From positions 1 through 52,093 of the forward strand of contig JACQFZ010000047.1 of assembly GCA_016199745.1 (NCBI GenBank): a stretch of DNA of 52,093 bases, written 5' to 3'. This DNA is from Gammaproteobacteria bacterium. GTDB lineage: Bacteria; Pseudomonadota; Gammaproteobacteria; Acidiferrobacterales; Sulfurifustaceae. Made by a program: the position numbers and the translations under genes. Below are positions 36,429 to 45,552 of this stretch, piece after piece. Numbering within the stretch: position 1 is the stretch's first letter; each line of letters begins with the position of its first letter. The notes under the pieces are model-generated. The model was given only the letters and a program-made list of their open reading frames with translations, had not been told where the DNA came from and ran no database searches.

Positions 36429-37394
36429 TCACCACGCACCCGTATTCGCCAGAAACGGCGAGTACTCTTGCAACTGCCAACGTAACGGCAACGCCGCCGG
36501 CAACCGCACAATCCGTTCAATGCGATAGCGCAGCAATCGCTCGGCACCGGCAAATGCCTGGAGCTCGTCGCCGTCCCAAATAATTTCACCGCGGCCCGAT
36601 AACAACAGCAGATCGCCGTTGGTGAAATCCGGAAACAGCAGCCCCGCGCGTGGATTGACCGTTAAATTGCCAAGCGTGTTGAACAGGAAGTTGCCGACGA
36701 ACTCCGGCCACGTCAGCGTCGCCGCATCATCGACGCGCACGAAACCCGGCTTGCCGCCACGATGCGAAACATCAGCGCCGTACGAGGGTCGCGCATCAGC
36801 CGCGGCATAATGCGTTGCGATAAAAAAAGTATCGGCCGCACGAATGAGCGACGCCGCCGCACTGTCCAGCCGAGGCAACACCTGCAACGACTGCGGCGTC
36901 GTTGTCGATTCACTTACGAGTCGGCGGTACGCCCGTTGCTGGATGTACTTCGGACAGTTGCCGAAACTTTGCGCTACCTGAATCGTCATACCATACGCAT
37001 CGCGACCGACGATGCGACCGTTCATGCGATTGCGCCGGCGTGTATGCAGCTCGATACCGAGCACACCGACGTCGGCCGCCAGTTTTAACCCCGGCATAAT
37101 CGGATCTTCCGCAAACGGCGGCGCGTCAATACGCAGTAAAGCGGGATCCGGTGAGTTCATGAATCCGGGCTCACCCACCAACATCGACGCCCACGGACGG
37201 CCGTCGGCAGCGACTGCGCCAACGACAACAAACGGTAATTGCGAAAAAAATTCGCGATGTTGCTCAGGCATAAAGGCGCGCACCACTCGGCGACCGGCTG
37301 ACTCGACCTTGGCGCGCACGCCAACGCGCGCCTGCACTTCCTGCTCGCCACGATGAAACGGCGAATCATCGTGCGGCCATCCGGGCATCGACAT
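36429..37394 (-). CDS. Pyridoxamine 5'-phosphate oxidase-like FMN-binding protein
   Basis: The 321-residue product begins MSMPGWPHDDSPFHRGEQEV, typical of this subgroup. It contains a split-barrel flavin-binding region: FFSQLPFVVVGAVAADGRPW about residues 50-68, GVLGIELHTRRRNRMNGRI near 110-128, and GFVRVDD...FVGNFLFNTLGNLTVNPRAGLLFPDF near 210-255. Homologues with a similar N-terminus are often fused to a ferredoxin reductase module, which is missing here. Likely a cytoplasmic flavoprotein of unknown reaction. It ends five bases from the GGDEF gene and is followed upstream by the GST gene on the same strand. Confidence 0.82.
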   Translation of the reverse strand: MSMPGWPHDDSPFHRGEQEVQARVGVRAKVESAGRRVVRAFMPEQHREFFSQLPFVVVGAVAADGRPWASMLVGEPGFMNSPDPALLRIDAPPFAEDPIMPGLKLAADVGVLGIELHTRRRNRMNGRIVGRDAYGMTIQVAQSFGNCPKYIQQRAYRRLVSESTTTPQSLQVLPRLDSAAASLIRAADTFFIATHYAAADARPSYGADVSHRGGKPGFVRVDDAATLTWPEFVGNFLFNTLGNLTVNPRAGLLFPDFTNGDLLLLSGRGEIIWDGDELQAFAGAERLLRYRIERIVRLPAALPLRWQLQEYSPFLANTGAW

Positions 37395-37419
37395 GGGCGC
37401 AATTCCGCGAGTTAGCGTT

Positions 37420-38070
37420 TCAAGCCACCAATCCCGCCTTCGAGGCGATCATCGGCACAAAGCCCGGCAATGCTTCGATCCGCGCAAGCCATGCGCGCAG
37501 GTGCGCATACGGCGCAAGCGACACGTTGCCTTCGGACGCATGGGCGATGTATGTGTAGTTGGCGATGTCTGCGATAGTGGGTGCGCGGCCGACGAGAAAG
37601 CGCGATTCACCGAGCACCTGCTCCATCACCTCGAACAACGCCTGCGCGCGGCCGATAACTTCGTCGGCGTTGTACTTACGACCGAACAAAATCATGGCAC
37701 GGGCCGCCGCCGGCCCAAACGCGACCAAACCAGCGGCCACCGATAACCAGCGCTGCACGTTGGCAGCGCCCAGCGGGTCACGCGGTAACCAACGGCCATC
37801 GTCATACTTGCCGGCGAGGTAGACCAAGATCGCGTTTGAGTCGGCAACGACGACACCGCTGTCATCGATCACCGGCACTTGGCCGAAGACATTGAGCTTG
37901 AGAAATGCATCGCTCTTTTGTGCCTTGGTAACGAGATCAACGTCGATCGACTCAAACGGCAAGCCGAGCAACGACAGCATCAGCTCGGCGCGATGGGCGT
38001 GCCCAGATAGACGGAAGCGGTAGAGCTTTATAGGACGTGCGGGTCGGACGATAGCGGTATTTGTCATCAT
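37420..38070 (-). CDS. Glutathione S-transferase family protein
   Basis: The product has 216 residues from the ATG at 38070, with GAGG just upstream; starts at 38067 and 38085 are possible. The thioredoxin-like N-domain is clear: IKLYRFRLSGHAHRAELMLS, then FGQVPVIDDSGVVVADSNAI (cis-proline in QVPV, glutathione-contacting DSN). The all-helical C-domain contains FLVGRAPTIADIANYTYIAH, the conserved N-capping box region. Probably detoxifies electrophiles with glutathione in the cytoplasm. It is transcribed divergently from a LysR regulator, across a 115-bp gap with an operator-like dyad. Confidence 0.92.
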   Translation of the reverse strand: MMTNTAIVRPARPIKLYRFRLSGHAHRAELMLSLLGLPFESIDVDLVTKAQKSDAFLKLNVFGQVPVIDDSGVVVADSNAILVYLAGKYDDGRWLPRDPLGAANVQRWLSVAAGLVAFGPAAARAMILFGRKYNADEVIGRAQALFEVMEQVLGESRFLVGRAPTIADIANYTYIAHASEGNVSLAPYAHLRAWLARIEALPGFVPMIASKAGLVA

Positions 38071-38155
38071 GGCCTCGGTAGTCATTGCGGTTAGTTGGCC
38101 GGATGAATTTTGGGCGCCTCGCCGCCAATGATAAAGACGGCACATTGAATTTGAC

Positions 38156-38174
38156 TGCTCCATTTTTCGGAGCA
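38156..38174. promoter_or_regulatory. Probable LysR operator between GST and LysR genes
   Basis: Perfect dyad TGCTCC-N7-GGAGCA, 11 bp ahead of the LysR start, in the divergent intergenic region. Divergent LysR/GST pairs usually share such a site. Confidence 0.55.
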
Positions 38175-38185
38175 ATCATAGGCGC

Positions 38186-39085
38186 ATGGACAAGCTCCGC
38201 GCCATGCAAACCTTCGTGCGCATCGTCGATGACGGCAGCCTGACGGCGGCGGCACGGTCGTTGAATTCGTCGTTACCGGCGGTGGTGCGAACGCTGGCGG
38301 CGCTGGAGGAGCACCTGTGCGTACGCCTACTCAACCGCACTACCCGGCGCTTGTCGCTGACCGCCGAAGGCAAAACCTACCTCGGGCGCTGCCGCAGCAT
38401 CCTGGCGGAAGTGACCGAAACCGAGGAGGCGCTAACGAGCGATCGAACCGAACCGAGCGGCATGCTGCGGATTACGGCGCCGGTGTTGTTCGGGCAGATA
38501 TATGTTGCGCCGGCGGTAACGCGCTTCGTGCAGCGTTACGACAAGCTGCGCTGCAGCCTGATCTTGCTCGATCACGTGGTAAATCTATTGGAACAACAAA
38601 TCGACGTCGGCATCCGCATCGGCCCCCTAGTCGATTCGTCGTTGGTCGCCCAGCAGATCAGCGAGATTCGGCGCGTCGTCGTTGCCAGCCCGTCGTACTT
38701 GCGCAAGCACGGCACACCGAAACATCCAAAGGAACTGGCGCGCGCCAACTGCGTCTGCTTTGCCGGTGTCGCCGGCCAATCATGGGCGTTTCAAGACGGT
38801 CCGCGTAAGCTCACGGTGCCGGTCAGCGGTAATCTCGATTTCAACCAATCGACGCCGGCGATCGCCGCCTGCGCCGAAGGCGCCGGCTTCGGTATGTTTC
38901 TGTCGTATCAGGTCGCACCGTACGTCGCGCAAAAACGCTTACGTATCGTGCTGGAGGAATTCGAGACACCGCCGATACCACTTAGCGTCATTTACCCGCA
39001 TGCGCGGCTACTGCCGTCGCGCACGCGCGTGTTCGTGGAGTGGATAAAAAAAGAACTGAAGAGCATGCTACCTAAAGAACGATAA
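38186..39085 (+). CDS. LysR-family transcription regulator
   Basis: The 299-residue product opens MDKLRAMQTFVRIVDDGSLT, followed by AAARSLNSSLPAVVRTLAALE, the winged helix-turn-helix of the group that begins with MDKL-x-AM-x-FVRV and is often found beside GST or oxidoreductase genes. The effector domain has GMLRITAPVLFGQIYVAPAV and QIDVGIRIGPLVDSSLVAQQ. It should regulate the divergent GST gene and itself. A relic of a second copy of its 3' end lies at 39212. Confidence 0.93.
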   Translation: MDKLRAMQTFVRIVDDGSLTAAARSLNSSLPAVVRTLAALEEHLCVRLLNRTTRRLSLTAEGKTYLGRCRSILAEVTETEEALTSDRTEPSGMLRITAPVLFGQIYVAPAVTRFVQRYDKLRCSLILLDHVVNLLEQQIDVGIRIGPLVDSSLVAQQISEIRRVVVASPSYLRKHGTPKHPKELARANCVCFAGVAGQSWAFQDGPRKLTVPVSGNLDFNQSTPAIAACAEGAGFGMFLSYQVAPYVAQKRLRIVLEEFETPPIPLSVIYPHARLLPSRTRVFVEWIKKELKSMLPKER

Positions 39086-39211
39086 TGATAATCCGGCACC
39101 AAACCGCGCATGGCCCAACTGAGGCAGTCAATATCATCGGTTACGACACGGTCGCTTATCCTTCGGTCGCGAGCGAGGCTCACGAATTTTGATAGACAAG
39201 TCCACTCGGCG

Positions 39212-39274
39212 CTGAACAACACACGCGTGTTTGTTGAGTGAATGAAACGCGAGCTTAAAGACCAGTCACGCTAA
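39212..39274 (+). pseudogene. Relic of a second LysR gene 3' end
   Basis: The frame reads LNNTRVFVE, stop, MKRELKDQSR, stop. It parallels SRTRVFVEWIKKELKSMLP at the end of the intact LysR gene 130 bp upstream, with the tryptophan codon TGG changed to TGA. Bases 39086-39211 show no further recognisable coding sequence. A former tandem LysR gene has apparently been lost by deletion. Confidence 0.6.
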
Positions 39275-39351
39275 CAGAAAACAATCCGGTCGCCTCGATA
39301 TCGCCGAGTACCGTTATAGGGAACACACACGAACCATAGTGAGCAAGTGCT

Positions 39352-42045
39352 TTATTCGCTTTGACCATCGTCGATAAGCCCGTAACGCTTCATCTTGTAA
39401 TGAAGCGTATTCGGCCTCAATCCCAGCCGTCTCGCGGCCTCGGATCGATTACCGCCGGCACGCGCCAGTGCATCCAAGATCTTGCGCTTTTCAAACTCCA
39501 CGGTGAGCTGCGCGAGTGTCTTGCTGACTTCCAGCGATATGATTTTTGGCAGCAGCTGGATCACGCGGGCGGTCTTATTGCCGTCTCGGGCCACCATCTC
39601 CTCGCGGAGCCGATGGCATTCCATCATTAAATTAAGATTATATTTACGCAAGGTTTTGGCAGTATCGTGCTCTCTATCCAGCGCCCTCTCCAGCGCCTGA
39701 ATTCGATGTTGCACGCCGGCGTGCTCAGCGACCGTTTGCTGCGCTTTGCTCAACTCCGTCCTTAACAAGGCAAGCCGGTCGACGAAGAATTCACCGAGGC
39801 TGTCGAACAGCCGTTCCACCTGGCGGAAGTCGAGTGGTGTATGAACGGTTGCACTGAAGGCGTTACCGAACAGCATCCAGCTCGCGGCCGCTTTCGCATT
39901 CGGATAGAACGGCACGATCGCTGCCACCTGATACTGTCGCATACACCGATGGAGCACCGGCAGGGTGTATTGAATCTCATCGGCGACGATGATGCGGTCG
40001 ATCCGGTTGAGCGTGTCAGCCGGAAATAGTGTTAACACATCCGTATCATCGCCGTCGGCAACGGCGTAGGTCGGCCGCCCATTGCCTAGCAGCGCCACCG
40101 GGCAATGCAGAAGTTTCGAGACGCGAAACAGCACCGCTTCCATCGACGGCATCGTACTAAGTTCCGCGATCGTCGTTTGAATGCGTCGGTAGAAGTGGGT
40201 CTTGCGTTCGCGTACTTTCGACCCCGGGATATAAAACTCGATATCGAAAAGCCGATATTGGTAGGTAGCGTAAGTGGCGACCAACAGGAAAAATGACTCG
40301 GCAACGGGGATATACGCGTGCTCCGAAATCTGCGGCCAATGAAAGTATCGCGATACGATAACGTAAATCATCAGCAGCGCCATCGGTGTCAGCGCCGTCA
40401 ACCATAGTCGATTTCGAATCCGCGCAATCGGCAGAAGTTTCGTGTTGGTCGCCGCGATCAGCAAATTGACCAGCGCGGCCGCCAAATAAACCGTGAGATA
40501 CGTTTCAAAAAGGAAGTACCACGGCCCGGGAACGTGAATGATGGCGAACTGAAACGGCTGGAAACCGGCAACTACCCTATCGGTGAACAACAAAAGACAT
40601 TCCAGCAACAAGGCCGGCGAGTAAACAATCGCGCAAAGAATTGGCGATGTCGTTTGCCGTTCCAGTGCAAATTGCAAGGACAAGTGCAGCAGAAAAGCGA
40701 CAGCGACAATGGTCGTTCCGAGGTAGGCATAACCAGATACCTCCAACGCGCGATCGATACCTAATGAGGAAAAGTAATTTAGAAGAAAAATCTCGGAGAT
40801 ATTGAACAGAGCCAATGCAGCCAGCGAGCAGAGAAACAACCAAGTTCTGGCGTTTTTGACCCGCGATCGAACGGCATAGATAAACAACACCAGCTTAAAA
40901 ATAATGAGCCCCACAATGATGGGCAAGCTGTAAATCGTCATTACATGCGTTTCTTTCGCGTAGTCGAATTTGCCATTGCTCCATTGGTAAACGACGAAAC
41001 CCGGTGCGGAGATATCGCCCTTGGTATCAAAGGCAATCCGGCCTAGCACGGTGTCGAAATGCTCGCCGCTCTTGAGGACCTTGACCACGTCCGAGACTTG
41101 CGTGGTCCCGCGACGTTCGACCGCCTGGGCCCAGGCCTGTATTACGGCATAGGCATGGAGCGTATAACCAATTGGTTTGTAGCCTTGTTTAAGGAATTTA
41201 TCGACGATCGGTTTATTGTCTGGATTACGCGCCGGTTCGGGGCCAAAAGTCATCAGGACGCCTTCACCTGCTGTACCGGCGACGGACCAGAAATCCTTGG
41301 TGTTCAACCCATCGCCGGACATAAATATGGCGGTGATCCCGAGCGCGCGCATCGCGCGCAGGATAAGTCCGGCCTCGTCATAGTAGCCGCCAAAGTAGAC
41401 AAAACCGATATTCGCCTGCTTCAACTTTTGAGCAATCGCCGAATAATCTTTTTCTCCGGGCACGATCGCTTCGTACAGCGCCTCTACCTTACCGAGCCGG
41501 TTCATAGCTTTGCGGGTCTCGTTCGCTAGATCTTTACCGTAGGTAGTGTTGTCGTGCAGGATCGCAACGTTCTCGTTTCTAAAGTAGTGAGCGATGTAAC
41601 GTCCGCTGGTCGCACCTTGCTGGTCGTCACGACCGCACACGCGAAACACGTTGTCGAGTCCGCGTTCGGTGTATCTAGGATTGGTGGAACTCGGGGAAAT
41701 CTGCACAACGCCATACCTGTGGTATACGTCGGAGGCAGCAATTGAGGTTTCGGAACAATCGTGACCAACGACGAGGGCCACCGATTTATCGACCATCTGT
41801 TGCGCGATCGCGACCGCTTTCTCGGGATCGCATGTATCGTCGCCAATCTCTACAACCAGCTTGTGGCCGAGCAAGCCACCGCTGGCATTGATATCCGCCA
41901 CCGCGACTTCCACACCTCGCCGTATTTGCTCGCCCGCGGAAGCACCTTCTCCGGTCATGGGACCGACCGCCGCGACGCGCAAATCGGCCTTTACACTGGT
42001 GGCAAACAACAGAGCGGCAATAAAAACAGCGATGCGCGTGGTCAC
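39352..42045 (-). CDS. Transmembrane one-component regulator: LivJ-like sensor, 7 TM, GAF-like region, Fis-type HTH
   Basis: The product has 897 residues from the GTG at 42045, which is preceded by AGGGAGG. Signal peptide about 1-21 (FIAALLFATSVKA). Residues 22-364 are a complete type I periplasmic binding fold of the LivJ class: VAAVGPMTGEGASAGEQIRR, VADINASGGLLGHKLVVEIG, QISPSSTNP, FLKQGYKPIGYTLHAYA. Seven hydrophobic helices follow (about 368-602), then a cytoplasmic part with a GAF-like region (about 630-780), a coiled coil, and at 852-890 a Fis helix-turn-helix (RKILDALARAGGNRSEAARR, LGLRPNTLHYKMKRYGLI). Seven TM segments put the sensor outside and the DNA-binding end inside. No kinase or AAA+ domain is present, so signal and DNA binding are in one chain. 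It is divergent from the amidinotransferase operon. Confidence 0.88.
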   Translation of the reverse strand: MTTRIAVFIAALLFATSVKADLRVAAVGPMTGEGASAGEQIRRGVEVAVADINASGGLLGHKLVVEIGDDTCDPEKAVAIAQQMVDKSVALVVGHDCSETSIAASDVYHRYGVVQISPSSTNPRYTERGLDNVFRVCGRDDQQGATSGRYIAHYFRNENVAILHDNTTYGKDLANETRKAMNRLGKVEALYEAIVPGEKDYSAIAQKLKQANIGFVYFGGYYDEAGLILRAMRALGITAIFMSGDGLNTKDFWSVAGTAGEGVLMTFGPEPARNPDNKPIVDKFLKQGYKPIGYTLHAYAVIQAWAQAVERRGTTQVSDVVKVLKSGEHFDTVLGRIAFDTKGDISAPGFVVYQWSNGKFDYAKETHVMTIYSLPIIVGLIIFKLVLFIYAVRSRVKNARTWLFLCSLAALALFNISEIFLLNYFSSLGIDRALEVSGYAYLGTTIVAVAFLLHLSLQFALERQTTSPILCAIVYSPALLLECLLLFTDRVVAGFQPFQFAIIHVPGPWYFLFETYLTVYLAAALVNLLIAATNTKLLPIARIRNRLWLTALTPMALLMIYVIVSRYFHWPQISEHAYIPVAESFFLLVATYATYQYRLFDIEFYIPGSKVRERKTHFYRRIQTTIAELSTMPSMEAVLFRVSKLLHCPVALLGNGRPTYAVADGDDTDVLTLFPADTLNRIDRIIVADEIQYTLPVLHRCMRQYQVAAIVPFYPNAKAAASWMLFGNAFSATVHTPLDFRQVERLFDSLGEFFVDRLALLRTELSKAQQTVAEHAGVQHRIQALERALDREHDTAKTLRKYNLNLMMECHRLREEMVARDGNKTARVIQLLPKIISLEVSKTLAQLTVEFEKRKILDALARAGGNRSEAARRLGLRPNTLHYKMKRYGLIDDGQSE

Positions 42046-42502
42046 ATGGAACCTCCCTGTTCGAAAGATGATTGCGGACGGTCTCCGCTCAGTTGTAATC
42101 ATTAGTGAGGATGCAGCAAATCTGCCGGACTTTTGGTTTTATTGCATCAGCATCCGGAAACACTTCCTGGGCGGAGTACCGCTGCCAAGCGTTAATTTCG
42201 GCAGTCCACCGGGGTTAGTCAAGTTGACGCCAGTTTTGTCGTAATAACCCGCTCGGGCGGGAATGGCGGACGGACGAGATAATCCGGGGGATAAATCGCC
42301 GCTCAACCTCATTGCTCTTTCGTTTGACTTCACAGTAGCGAAAAAACACGTGTGCTGGCGATACCTACCCTGGGGCAAAAATAGGCATCTACCAAGGACT
42401 CTGCATAACACCGACTCGCTGCGTTTTAGTGAATGTGCCATGATCTATTGTCACTTCGCCACCAGGGGTTAACAGAACAATCGGTCCAAGGAGGAGAATG
42501 AA
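42046..42502. promoter_or_regulatory. Divergent control region between the fused regulator and the amidinotransferase operon
   Basis: This 457-bp gap must hold both promoters and probably the operator of the Fis-type regulator. Bases 42048-42066 (GAACCTCCCTGTTCGAAAG) are nearly the same as 46654-46672 ahead of the free binding-protein gene, and include the ribosome-binding site. A small hairpin CCCGC-TCGG-GCGGG lies at 42248-42261. I see no good sigma-54 -24/-12 element and only a weak sigma-70 candidate. Confidence 0.5.
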
Positions 42503-43756
42503 ATGGCAAGAATTAAACCCTCTGCCTCAATAATACGGGATGTTCAGGGCCAAACACTTTTTAACCCGCTTCACTTTACCGATCCTTTCTTAGAGTCCAA
42601 ACCAAGGTTAACCAACGCTTTATCTGTCTGTTCTTTTGATGAATGGAGCCAACTGAAAGAAGTTATCGTTGGCAGAATTGAAGGCGCTGTCGTACCTGAT
42701 GAGCCTGAAGTCATGATCCAGGCGACTATGCCCGAAACACAGTGGCAATTCTTTCGAAAAAACGCCGGAAGACCATTTCCTCGAGTTCAAGTGGAAGCTG
42801 CGGAAAAGGAGCTGGACGGGCTCGTACATGTTTTGGAACAAGAAGGAGTCGTCGTTCGACGGCCGGACAATCCCGTTGATTTGTTCTTAAACCCGATTAC
42901 GACGCCAGCGTGGCAAACAAAAGGAGGAATGTATGCAGCGATGCCCCGAGACAAACTTTTAACGGTTGGCGACCGAATCATTGAAGCTCCGATGTCGTGG
43001 CGCTCGCGTCAACGCGAAAGCGAACCCTATCGCCGTCTTCTTAGCGAATACGCGGCAAAAGGCGCACGCTGGATACGTCCGCCCACACCAACGCTGGCAG
43101 AGGACTTTTACACAAAAAATTGGCAAGCTTCCGATTCCGAGTTTCGCAGTGTCATTACCGAGGTCGAGCCAACGTTCGACGCCGCCGACTTTATGCGTTT
43201 TGGGAAGGACATCATTTGTCAGCGAAGTCACGTAACCAATCTCAGCGGAATCCGCTGGTTACAAGCCGCGATTGGCGACGGTTTTCGGATGCACGTTTTG
43301 AAATTTTCCGATGCACATCCGATGCACATCGACGCCACTATGATGCCGCTTCGTCCCGGATTGATGCTTATCAATCCAGAGCGTGTTCCGGCTCGTCTCA
43401 CCAGCGAACTCAGCAAGACGCTTTTCCAGGGGTGGGACTTGGTGCACGCACCGCAACCGGTAATTCCAGATGCCCATCCCCTCTACATGACCAGCAAGTG
43501 GATCAACATGAACGTCTTGAGTTTGGATGAAGAGCGGGTATTAGTTGAAGCGCAAGACAAACCGATGATCGCTCTTATCAAGAGACTCGGTTTGAAACCC
43601 ATCTTGGTGCCCTTTAGACATTTCAATACTTTTGGTGGATCGTTTCACTGCGCGACTTGCGATGTAACACGAGACAGTACCTTTAGTACTTGGCTGAATG
43701 CTGGAAACACGGAACGTCGTCACGACATCTATGCAGAACTCACTGAACCACTGTAA
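42503..43756 (+). CDS. Amidinotransferase (arginine:glycine amidinotransferase family)
   Basis: The 417-residue product is full-length for the family. The catalytic triad is complete: D226 in EPTFDAADFMR, H275 in HPMHIDATMMP, and C383 in FGGSFHCATCDV, matching the Asp-His-Cys of human glycine amidinotransferase with the same Asp-His spacing (49). Family enzymes move the amidino group of arginine to an amine acceptor, giving ornithine and a guanidino product (guanidinoacetate, or guanidino intermediates of streptomycin, phaseolotoxin and cylindrospermopsin). The acceptor here is unknown. AGGAGGAGAATGAA precedes the ATG, a strong ribosome-binding site. The exporter gene overlaps its 3' end. Confidence 0.92.
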   Translation: MARIKPSASIIRDVQGQTLFNPLHFTDPFLESKPRLTNALSVCSFDEWSQLKEVIVGRIEGAVVPDEPEVMIQATMPETQWQFFRKNAGRPFPRVQVEAAEKELDGLVHVLEQEGVVVRRPDNPVDLFLNPITTPAWQTKGGMYAAMPRDKLLTVGDRIIEAPMSWRSRQRESEPYRRLLSEYAAKGARWIRPPTPTLAEDFYTKNWQASDSEFRSVITEVEPTFDAADFMRFGKDIICQRSHVTNLSGIRWLQAAIGDGFRMHVLKFSDAHPMHIDATMMPLRPGLMLINPERVPARLTSELSKTLFQGWDLVHAPQPVIPDAHPLYMTSKWINMNVLSLDEERVLVEAQDKPMIALIKRLGLKPILVPFRHFNTFGGSFHCATCDVTRDSTFSTWLNAGNTERRHDIYAELTEPL

Positions 43757-44660
43757 AGCGTATTTCTCGCTGTTTGTCGTCGCGCTGATATGGGGGTCGA
43801 CGTTTGTACCGACCCAACTGGCGTTGGATGACGTATCGCCGTTGGGATTCCTCGCACTTCGATTTACCATCGGCGCGGCGATATTGTCGATTATTTACGG
43901 AAAAGAACTAAAAAAAATTGACTACCCGACATTACTCGGGGGTGTTGTTATCGGTATAACGCTCAGTGCCGGTTTTGTCCTTCAAACCATCGGACTTCTG
44001 CATACGACCACCGGAAAGGTCGGATTCATCACCGGCGTGAGCGTTGTCTTCGTACCAATTTTCGCCATCACATTGTTTCGTGAAAAAGTCACCAGCAAGC
44101 AGATCGTATCAATCGCGCTAAGTGTTATCGGTCTCGCACTCTTGTCGCTGAACAATCAACGGACGATTAATACGGGCGATCTTTGGGTGTTCGGTTGCGC
44201 GGTGGCGTTTGCACTGCAAATTACTTTTACTGGTTATTACTCGAAGAGACACAGTCCGATTTGCCTCACCGTGATTCAAGTCGCGACGGTAGCCGTTAGT
44301 TGCTTCGTAGCGTCCGTCATCTTCAGCAATCATTCAATTATATTTTCCAAATTAACACTCTCCACGTGGGCGACGCTTTTGTATACGGGAGTCGGCGCGA
44401 CGGGATTCGCATTTCTTGTACAAATGCGTGCCCAAAAGACAGCGCCGTCGGTTCATGTCGCTCTGATATTAGGACTAGAGGCGGTATTTGCCATCCTATT
44501 CGGTAGTTTGCTGTTAAACGAAACCATGACGAAGCAGGAAATAGCGGGATGTATTTTGATGCTGGTGGGAACAGTCGTGATACAAATCGAGGGCATGAAT
44601 TCGAAAACAAGTGATCAGCGTATTTTAAACGCGAAGAACTCGGCCCTGACGCATAAGTAA
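43731..44660 (+). CDS. EamA/DMT-family exporter of the amidinotransferase operon
   Basis: The product has 309 residues from the ATG at 43731; an ATG at 43698 would add 11 residues. Ten hydrophobic helices in two EamA repeats are seen: YFSLFVVALIWGSTFVPTQL, FLALRFTIGAAILSIIYG, LLHTTTGKVGFITGVSVVFV, and in the second half AVAFALQITFTGYYSKRH and FLVQMRAQKTAPSVHVALIL (the family QxxAQKxTxxxxAALI motif). It overlaps the amidinotransferase gene by 26 bp and precedes the oxygenase gene by 41 bp, so it probably exports the product of these two enzymes. Confidence 0.88.
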   Translation: MQNSLNHCKAYFSLFVVALIWGSTFVPTQLALDDVSPLGFLALRFTIGAAILSIIYGKELKKIDYPTLLGGVVIGITLSAGFVLQTIGLLHTTTGKVGFITGVSVVFVPIFAITLFREKVTSKQIVSIALSVIGLALLSLNNQRTINTGDLWVFGCAVAFALQITFTGYYSKRHSPICLTVIQVATVAVSCFVASVIFSNHSIIFSKLTLSTWATLLYTGVGATGFAFLVQMRAQKTAPSVHVALILGLEAVFAILFGSLLLNETMTKQEIAGCILMLVGTVVIQIEGMNSKTSDQRILNAKNSALTHK

Positions 44661-44701
44661 CGTTCGTCAAGGCCAGGCCGCAAAACTGAAGGAGCAGAAT
44701 T

Positions 44702-45493
44702 ATGCTGACAAATGAAAAAGCTGTTGAAGTCCTAAACAAACACACGCGCGCATCATTGGGCCTAGGGGCGGTAACACAACTTTTTTTTGATACCAATCGA
44801 TATCTATTCGATGGTGTGTCAGCCTTGACCTACCGGGAACATTACCTGAAGCATCACTACGTCAAGCTTCCCGGATTCATGAAATCGATCGGTTTTGAGT
44901 TGTTGCAAAAAGAAATACAACGACTTCGAGACCTAGCGATCCGTCGAGATTTCGAAATGGAGTGCATGAACGACAGTCCGCGCAATATGCGAACGCTGTC
45001 GGGCGATTCCATTCAAGAACTATCGACGATCATCCCGTTGCTTTATGCGAACGAAGAACTATTGCGGTTTTTGAGCTTTCTCACCAACCAGGAAGTGCTA
45101 CCATTGTCGGATCTTGATCGCTTCGTGCTGAACGATCTTCATAAGATGGGAGATACTTTCGGCGCCCACTATGACGACTATCCCATTTCGCTGGCGCTCA
45201 TTTTCGAGGCACCACCTCCCGAACACGGCGGCGAAGTGGAGCTCGTGGCTAATTCGAACTCACTTGCCGATCTGCACGGTCCCAACGTAACTCGCGTTTC
45301 TTTGGTGCCCGGGGATGCGTATCTATTGAAGAGCGACACCACGGCCCATCGGGTCGCTCCGCTGAAGGCGGCTAGTGCCAAACGGACCGGACTTAACTTC
45401 GCTTATACCGTTAAGGATTACATTCCTAGGGCAACCACTCCGTCGGCGCAACTGCTCTACAAAAAAGGATGGGTTGGTCCAACGAAGAACTGA
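44702..45493 (+). CDS. Fe(II)/2-oxoglutarate-dependent oxygenase-like protein
   Basis: The 263-residue product shows the double-stranded beta-helix motif set: H156-Y-D158 in FGAHYDDYPISLALIFEA, GGEVELV, VPGDAYLLKS, then H216 in TTAHRVAPL and R228 before TGLNFAY for 2-oxoglutarate. The intact HxD triad indicates a hydroxylase rather than a halogenase, in which the aspartate is replaced by glycine or alanine. The protein is similar in size to enzymes acting on free amino acids such as the BesD group. GAAGGAG lies seven bases before the ATG. As last gene of the operon it would hydroxylate the amidinotransferase substrate or product. A hairpin follows. Confidence 0.78.
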   Translation: MLTNEKAVEVLNKHTRASLGLGAVTQLFFDTNRYLFDGVSALTYREHYLKHHYVKLPGFMKSIGFELLQKEIQRLRDLAIRRDFEMECMNDSPRNMRTLSGDSIQELSTIIPLLYANEELLRFLSFLTNQEVLPLSDLDRFVLNDLHKMGDTFGAHYDDYPISLALIFEAPPPEHGGEVELVANSNSLADLHGPNVTRVSLVPGDAYLLKSDTTAHRVAPLKAASAKRTGLNFAYTVKDYIPRATTPSAQLLYKKGWVGPTKN

Positions 45494-45508
45494 ATCGTTA
45501 CTGCAACT

Positions 45509-45541
45509 GCGGGTCCCTTCCCTTCAAGGGGAGCGACCCGC
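45509..45541. terminator. Hairpin between converging genes
   Basis: GCGGGTC pairs with GACCCGC around an inner CCCTT-CA-AGGGG stem. It lies between the end of the oxygenase gene and the end of the binding-protein gene on the opposite strand; there is no strong T run. Confidence 0.5.
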
Positions 45542-45552
45542 CGTATTTAGGT

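Noticed and set aside
42046-42502. Sigma-54 promoter for the amidinotransferase operon
   Set aside because: The Fis-type end invited the search, but no TGGCAC-N5-TTGC element was seen, and the regulator lacks the AAA+ domain needed to activate sigma-54.
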